The translations under genes were made by a program, and so were the position numbers. A stretch of 64,000 bases of DNA from Planctomycetaceae bacterium (lineage in GTDB: Bacteria; Planctomycetota; Planctomycetia; Planctomycetales; Planctomycetaceae), in contig PBMZ01000165.1 of NCBI GenBank assembly GCA_002722955.1, positions 1-64,000 of the forward strand. The letters run 5' to 3'. The notes below the pieces were generated by a model, which was not told the origin of the DNA, did no database searches, and was given only the letters and a program-made list of their open reading frames with translations. Positions 54,101-63,100 of the stretch are shown in pieces (the stretch's first letter is position 1; each line of letters begins with the position of its first letter).

Positions 54101-57100
54101 TCGTTGATGTCGACTCGCTCGACGCGAACTTCTCCGCGGGGCTGACGATCGATGCCGGGGCGGATAACGAAGCTGTCAACATCAACGCCGCATTGAACAT
54201 CGATGAGTTAAACATCACGGCGACAACGATCACGTTGGCGGGCGATGTGACGACGGCGGACAATCAAACTTTCAGCGGCAATGTTGTTCTCGAAACCGAC
54301 ATTACGCTGACTGGCAACAACCTGACATTTGGCGGAACCATCGACTCCGCGATCGGCGAATTGAATTCTCTGACTGTCAACTCGAACGGTGCCGGGGTTA
54401 CCCGGTTTGATGGTGTGATCGGTGGCAACGATGCACTTTCAGCGTTTGAAACGAATGCGGACGGACGCACGGAATTCAATACGTCGACGATCAATCTCGA
54501 TGGTAACTCGTTGACGATCAACAACGCTGCGTTGTTGATGCAGAACTTGACAATCAACGAAAGCGGCAGCCAATTCGATGTCAACGCGTTGACTGAAGAG
54601 ACCGGCGAGCTTGAAGACGAGATAGATCGACTCAAGGGATTGGTGTTGGCCAAGGACAGCAATCTCTACGTCGCGCCGACGGCTCAAGAGCGCACGGACT
54701 TCCGAGCCCTCGCAACAAGCGTTTACAACCTTGACCTGGCAACGGCGCTGACACAAGCAACGGCACTCGATTACGAGTTGGTTGAGTTCATCGATGCCAC
54801 CAGCAGTAAATCGTACATCGTCTTGCGCGAAGAATTAGACAATGGTGCCGTCACGCGCGGTTGGGGCAGCTACATTCTCGATCCCAATTACAAGCACGAT
54901 GTATTGATCGAGATCAACCATCCGCTGTTCGATACGAACACGCCCGAACTTGGAGCGATCATTTTCGAGGACTCGGGTTCGCGCGCGTTCTTGATAGCGG
55001 GTGCTCATCGAAGTGCCAACGGTTTCAACACCGCAGACGTCGCCGATCCGATCAACTCGATCTACCAAGAAGTTCACGAGGTCTTTGATGGAGCGACGGG
55101 CGAATCGACCACTTACTCGTTCCACGGATTCAATTCCGATGGTAAAGGTTTTCCCGATCCAACTGACGTCGTGCTCTCCAGCACGGACGATGCAATATCA
55201 ACCGAGGTCATCGATCTCGACATGCGGCTTGAGCTGATCAATGGTATCAAGTCGTACGCCTTCAACGAACTCGATCCGAACGACGCCAACAACGTGTTGG
55301 TCAATGATGGCGTCGATGGCACGATATTCAGTTCGCTCGCCGGCAAACAAAACGTGCAAGGCATTCACACACGCGGCGAAGGCGGCACGTTCATTCATGT
55401 CGAGTTGGAACAGTCGATCCGCTTTGACGACGACACATTGGTCGAAGCGGCGCATCGAATTTCCAACTCGATCGTGGCCACCAACACATTGTTCAGTAAC
55501 GGCGGCGACGTCGCATTTAACTCGACGGTCGACAGCGCCGATGGTGGCAACTTCTCGTTGACGATCAATACAAGCACTGGCAACACGGTCTTGAACGACG
55601 ATGTCGGCGGCGACGCACTCGGCAACCTTTCCGACGACAACGGGCTGTCATCGATCACGACAAACGCCAGCGGCAGGACCGAATTGGCGAACATTGATAT
55701 TACAACCACTGGTTCCCAAACGTTTAATGACCCGGTGACACTGACATTCCAAACCTTTAACGTCGACGCCGGCGAGACGCTGACGACGCCGCTCGTCTCC
55801 GTCGACAACGAAGCCACGCTGGGCGGACGCGGGACCATCGATGGCAACGTGATTGCCGAATTCGGGGGCACGGTCGCTCCCGGCATGAGTCCCGGCATCT
55901 TGAACAGCGATTCGGTGACCTTCGAACTCGGCTCGACTTTCGACGTCGAGATCGGCGGCACCACTCCCGGTAACGCCAACACGAATCACGATCAGCTCAA
56001 CGTGACGGGCACCGTCACGATTGAATCGGGCACGAATTTGAAGGCGACGGCGTTCAACGGCTTCACACCATCAGCCGGCGAAACATTCGTTATCATCAAT
56101 AACGACGGCGCTGACACTGTCACGCTCGGCAACGGAGACGTCGGCTTCAATAACCTCGCAGAAGGCGAAGCGTTCTCGACCGATTTCCTCGGCAGCGGTT
56201 TGACGGCCACGATCTCGTACGCCGCCGGCGATGGAAACGATGTCGCATTGATCGTCGCACAACAAGATGTCGTTGTGGCGGCTGTTGCCACCGATGGCAA
56301 TGACGATGTCATCGATGTCGAGATTAACGGCAACAATCTCGATACGGTCGTCGACGGTGTTTCGCAGGACTCTCGACCAGTGGCCGGCGTTCAATCGCTG
56401 ACGGTGAATGGCGTCAACGGCGAAAACGATCAAGTGAACTTCGATTTCGACGCCAACCCAGGTCTTGCAAATGTCGCCACATTCAATGTGAATCTTGGCG
56501 GCGATGCCAACGACGACCTCAACGTGACCGTCAATGGCGAGTCCGTCGTCTTTGACTTCGACGCAACCGGAAGCGGTACAGTCACTGTCGGCGCGACGAC
56601 GATCAACTTCACCGGCGTCGGGCCGAACACCGTGACAATCAGTGGTACGAACGATCTGACGATTGACTTCCCGACAGGACCAACCACAGACGCGATTCTG
56701 GACGACAATGGTGATAACGGCGACAACATGTCGAACATCAGCAGCGCGCTGGGCATGTTCTCCGTTGACTTCACCAACCCCACCGATCGCTTGACGATCA
56801 ACTTTGGCGACAACGGTGACACACTGACCATTGTGGACTTGGATCCAGCATTCAATCCCGACGGCGACATCACCGGCACTCCAGTCACCGCCTTTGTGAT
56901 CAACGGCGGCGACGGCAGCGACACGCTTGAGATTGAAGGGCTCGGCGGGCTGACAAACGACCTTTCCGTCGATCTTCTCGACGGAACCGGCGACGCGATT
57001 ACCGTTCAAACGAACGCGGTCAGCATTAGCACGGGCGATGCACAACTCGCCGCCGAATCCGTGACGTTCAACTCGGCATTTACGGCGACGGACATCTCCC

Positions 57101-60100
57101 TACAAACTGACACCATCGACATCGCGGCCGCGTTGACCGGCGGCGGAAACTTGAGCATCTCGCCACAAGACGCCGCTCGCGCCATTAACATCGGCGGTGC
57201 CACCGGTGGCTTGGACATTGATGACACGGAACTTGGCAACCTGACCGATGGCTTCGCCGCAATCACGATTGGTCGAGTTGATGGAACGGGCGCGATCGGT
57301 GTCGATACCGCTGACTTTACGGATCCAATTACGTTGCTCGGTGGTGAAGCGACATTAGCGGGGCTCACAACCAGCCAAGGTGACGCCGGCATCACCGTGA
57401 CCACGGCGGCCGGAACAGGTGTGACTGTTTCTACGGCAGCGTTGACCGCGAACGGTGCTGGTGCGATCGACATCAATTCCGGCGCAGCCTTCACGCTCAG
57501 CGATGCTGTCACGTTGTCATCGACAACAGGATCGATCAGCGTCGATACGACGGGAACGAATGCGCTCACGGTCAACGGCAATGTGCAAACCGGTGGCGCG
57601 GGAACCGCGACGTTGACCGCTTCCGACGTTTTCACGATGGACACGGATTCTCTGATTCAAGCCGCAGCCGGGGTTGTCATCAACGCGACAGAAACAGCGA
57701 CCGTTGACGTTGTCACATCAACGGGAGACGACGTCACGATCAGCTCGACCAATGGATCAATTCTCGCGGCCGAGGCAAACGCGATCGTCGCCGGATCGGC
57801 AATTACGTTGAACGCTGGAACGGGAACAACCGATGCTGTCGGTACAACGGCAACTCCGCTGAACATCAACGGCACGACGCTCGACGGGCAAGCTGGTTCC
57901 GGCGGCTTCTTCGCGATCGACGCCGATAACATTCAATTGGGTTTGATCACGGCAACTGGATCGGGCGACGTCGGCGTCGGAGCCATGGCGAACATTACGG
58001 CAGCGGCATCCGCGGCAGCCGAGATTGTGACTGGCGGCACGGTGATTCTGGGCGGCAGCTCGATCGGTGCAACGAATACGGTCGACATCGAGATGGCCAC
58101 TGGCTTGGAGATCAACGACCTGGGAGCTGGTGCTATTCGAGTCAACGAAATCAACGGCTCGACGATCGCTAGCACTGTGATCTCCGTCGAGAATACCGGT
58201 TTCGGCACGATCGATGTCTCGTTCAACAACGGCGACTTGATCGACATCGACGACAACCACACGCTGACCAACGTCGACTTGAATCAAGGCGGTTCGTCCT
58301 TCAGTTACACGACCGCCAATGGCAACATCACGGCGATGGCCGTCGATACCGCTGATGAAAACTTGACGATCAATACGGACTCGGGCGAGATTCAACTGGT
58401 CAACGTCGACACGACAACCGGTGACATCGACGTCGACGCGACAGGCAACATCACGGCAACGTTGGACGGTGGAGTGACCACAACCGGCGGCAATGTTGAC
58501 ATCGCAACAACCGGCGGTGCGATCTTGACGACCGGCACGGATAACGCCGCGGCCGACATCATCACCGGCGGCGGCGATCTTTCGCTCACAGCCGACACAG
58601 GTATCTTCGACAACGCAACGAATCAAGGTCCACTGGATATCGCCACGAGCGGCGGCGATGTTTCCGTGACCGTGACTGGCACGGGCGATGCGAAGCTTGA
58701 TTACGAGTCATCCGAAGCTGATTCCTTCGAGTTGACTGCTGATCATTCCGGAACGGGCGATTTCATCTTCGACAGTCTCTCGACCGGAACGCTTACGGTT
58801 AACGGAGCCAGCACATCGGGCAGCAACATCGACATAGTCCACGATGGAATCCTTTCGGTGACGGGCGAAGTCAACGCTCGCTCTGACGGCAACGTGCGGC
58901 TTGAAGGTACTTCGATTACACTCACCGCCGACGCGATTAGCACTCAAGCCGGAACAGGCAACGACGGCGATGGAGCCGGAAACATTACGATTCGCGCGAC
59001 TGGTGGATCGATCACGACCAGCAACGCGATCGGAAAGTCCGGAGCCAGCGGCAACGTCGACCTGACGGCATCAGCGGGCGTGACCTTGAACGCGGCCACG
59101 GCCATTGTACAAACTACAGGAACGTACACTGTTGACGCCGACAGCGATGCCAACGGTACCGGCGAGTACGCTCAATCGAACGCCAGCAGCAGCGTGACCA
59201 GTGGAGCCGTCTCGATCACTGCGGCGACCATCGATTTGACGGGGACTATTGACTCGGGAGCCACCGACATCGATCTGCTCCCATCAACGGCCGCATCGAC
59301 AATCGGCATCGGCGGTGGAGCAGGCACGTTTAACTTGGCGGACGCCGAAGTCACTAACCTGACATCGAGCGACACGCTCACCATTGGCCGCACCGCTGAC
59401 GGAACAGGTGCCGTCGATATCGATGCCATCGACCTCAGCGGCGAAACATTTGCCGTTGTGATCGCCGGTGGAGCCATCGCAGTCGACGGCTTAAACACGG
59501 GAACGAACGCCGTGACGCTCACTGGTCGAACCGGTGAGATTAACGGCAACGGCGACGACACTGCGGACATCATATCTGGGACGTTGACGCTTAGTGGAGT
59601 TGGCGGGATCGGCAACACGTCGCAACTTGAAGTCGACACGAATGGCGCGAACATCTCGTTCGACGTGCCGAGCGGAACGGGCAACATCGATGCTCAATAC
59701 GTGTCGGCCGACAACGATTCGTATGCGATCACGATCACACACGACGGCACTGGCGATGCCAGTTTCGATAGCCTCGCCACCGGAACGTTGACCATCAACG
59801 GCGCGACGACGACAGCCAGCGACATCGATGTTCCGCACGATGGAGCATTAACCGTCGCGACCGAAGTCAACGCCCGATCCGACGGCAACGTGACCTTGGA
59901 AGGCGACTCCATACAACTCAACGCCGACGTCATCAGCTCGGCAGACAACAATGACAACGACGGCGACGGTGCCGGCGACATTTCGATCACGGCGACTGAT
60001 GGATCAATCACGGCGACGAAGAAGATCGGGAACACGAACGCAGCTGGCGACGTGATGTTGTCGGCGACTAACGGCGTGACATTGAGCACCGCCGATGGCG

Positions 60101-63100
60101 ACATCACCACGACGGGAGCCTATACCGTCAACGCCGATAGCGATGGCAACAACAGCGGCACTTACACTCAAGACGACGCGGGTGCGGCAGTCACATTGGG
60201 AGCATCCGCGGCGACAATCACGGCAGCCGATGTTTCTTTGACGGGAACAATCACGGGAACGGGTACGCTTAGCTTGGAACCATCGACGGCCGCTCTAACA
60301 ATCGGCATTGGCGGCGGTGCGGGTGACTTCAACATCGATGATGCCGAGATCACCAATCTCACGGACGGTTTTGCATCGATCACCATCGGCACGGCGGGCG
60401 GAACGGGTTTGATCAACGTCGATACCGCCGACTTTACCGATCCGCTGATTTTGATCGGGGGCGAGCTGAACGATGCGACGGGAACCGACATCACGGCGCC
60501 TTCGGTAACCGTCGACGCTGTTGTTGCTCCAGGACAATCACCGGGAAGACTAGACGTTGCTGGAAATTTTGCATTCGCGAATGACTCGACATTCCAAGTC
60601 GAAGTCGGCGGCTTGACTCCGGGAGAAAACGCAACGGATCACGATCAGCTTAAGGTCACCGGCACAGTCACCATCGGCGATAACGTGACGCTCGACACGC
60701 AACAGTTCAATGGCTTTACGCCAACCGCGGGTAACACGATCACGATCATCGACAACGATGACACGGATGCCGTTTCGGGACGCTTCAAGGACCTGCAAGA
60801 AGGCGATCGGATCGCATTGTTCTTGGGAGCCAACTTGGATGCCACCATCAGTTATGCGGGCGGAGATGGCAACGATGTCGTCCTGACGGTCGTCGCGGCG
60901 GCCAACGGAGCGGCCTCGGTCGATGGCAATGGAAATGTTGTGATCAACGACATCGGCAACGCGGACAACGATGACGTCAGCATCTCGCTCGTCGGAGGCA
61001 TGATTCGCATCACGGACAACAGCGGGAACGCGTTAGCAGCCGGATTCAATGCGACTCAGGTCAACGCGAGCACAGTCGATATCGATCCCGCGGACATCAC
61101 GGGCGGCGATCTAACGATCAACGGCAATAACGGCGATGACGTGTTCGAGATCGACTTTAGCGATGGTGACCTCGGCATCGACTTCACAGTCAACGGTGGC
61201 GCAAACAGCGACGGTTTGATCGTCACGGGTGACGGCACTAACGACACGGCCACCTATACGCCTGACGTTACCACTCCGGGCGACGGACAGGTCGTCGTCG
61301 ATGTCGGCGGCGGCACGAATCGAACGATCACATTCAATGAGTTGGAGCCTGTCGACATCACCGGCATGACAACCGCGACTCTTACACTTTCCGGCGCTGA
61401 TGACGTACTGACGGTTCAAGAAGGTGTCGACTTCCTTTCTGGCGGTGGCAACCAAGCCATTCGAGTCAGCGGTACAAGCGGCGGCGTGGCCATTGAAGCG
61501 GCCGCTTTCTTCGGCAACACGAACGTCGTCATCGACACGACAACCTCTGATGGCAACGACACGATTACAATCGCCGAGACCAACAATGCTCACAACAACA
61601 CGAACTTGACGATCAACACGGGCACTGGCACGGACTCGATCGATGTCAACGGCGAATTGCTCGTTCCGGGCAACTTGTCGTTGAGCAGCACGTCGATTAA
61701 TCTTGGTGCTGATTTAACCACCGATGGCGGGACGCTTACCTTGAGCGGCGCGGTATCGCTTTCGGCCGATGTCGAATTGGATACAACCAATGCCGGCAAC
61801 ACGGCGGCCGGCAATGACGTGACGATCATCAATACAGTTTCAGGCACTGGAGCCGTTCGGGACTTCACGATCTTGGCGGGAACGGGCGGCACGATTGACT
61901 TGAATGGAGTTGTCGGCGGCAGCAATTTGGTCGATGTCATCAGCTTGACCGGCCTGACGCTCACGCAAGACGCCAACGTGACCGCGCAGGGTGATGTGAC
62001 TTACACGGTGGATAATATCGCCATCACCAACAACTTGACCGGCGCGGGCACTTTGTTGCTGCAACCGCAAACGGTGGCTCGTACGATCGGCATTGGTGGT
62101 GGAGCGGGCGGCTTCGATCTTAACGACGCAGAAATCGGGCGACTGCAAGACGGTTTCACGGGAATCACGATCGGCCGCGCTGATGGAACGGGGGCGGTCG
62201 ACGTCGACACAGCTGACTTCATCGATCCGATCACGATTCGCGGCGGCGCGGCGACGTTGGGCGGTTTGACGACCAGCCAAGACGACGCATCCATTACGGT
62301 CACAACAGCAGCAACGACGGGCGTAACCGTCACCGCGAATTTGACGGCCAATGGAGCGGGCAACGTCGATATCAACTCGGGCGCTGGATTCACGCTGGAC
62401 GATGGAATCACGTTGTCATCCACCAGCGGCAATATCACGATCGACACGACGGGCGCGAATGCGTTGACGATCAACGGCACTGTGCAAACGGCGGGTGCTG
62501 GAACCGTGACCTTGACCGGTACGGACGCCATCACAATGGATGCCGACTCGCTGATTCAAGCCACAGCCGCCGTTACCGTAAACGCAACGGATACAGCAAC
62601 CATTGACGTGGTGACTTCGACGGGAAGTACGGTCACTATCAGTTCAACCAACGACTCGATTCTGGAAGCCGCCGCAACGAACGCGATCAGCGGCACAACT
62701 GTGACACTCAATGCTGGGACCGGAACCAGCGATTCAGTCGGTACCGACGCCAACCGAATCAACACTTCGGCGACAACACTCAGCGGCACGGCTGGCACGG
62801 GCGGCTTCTTCGTTGATGAAACTGACAGTGTCGAGCTAGGAACAATTGCGATCACGGGAGCAGGCGACGTCACAATCACCGCAACGGCGATTACTGCAGC
62901 CGCAAACGCTACCGCCGAAATCGACACCGCTGGCACAATTGATCTGACCGCGGGTGTCATTGGAGCGACGAACACCGTTGACCTGACGAATGCAACCGCG
63001 CTTGTTATCAACGACAACGCGGCTGGGGCGATTCGAATCGACGAGATTACTAGTTCAACGATTGCCGCAACAACGATTGTCGTTGGCAATGCTAGCTTCG

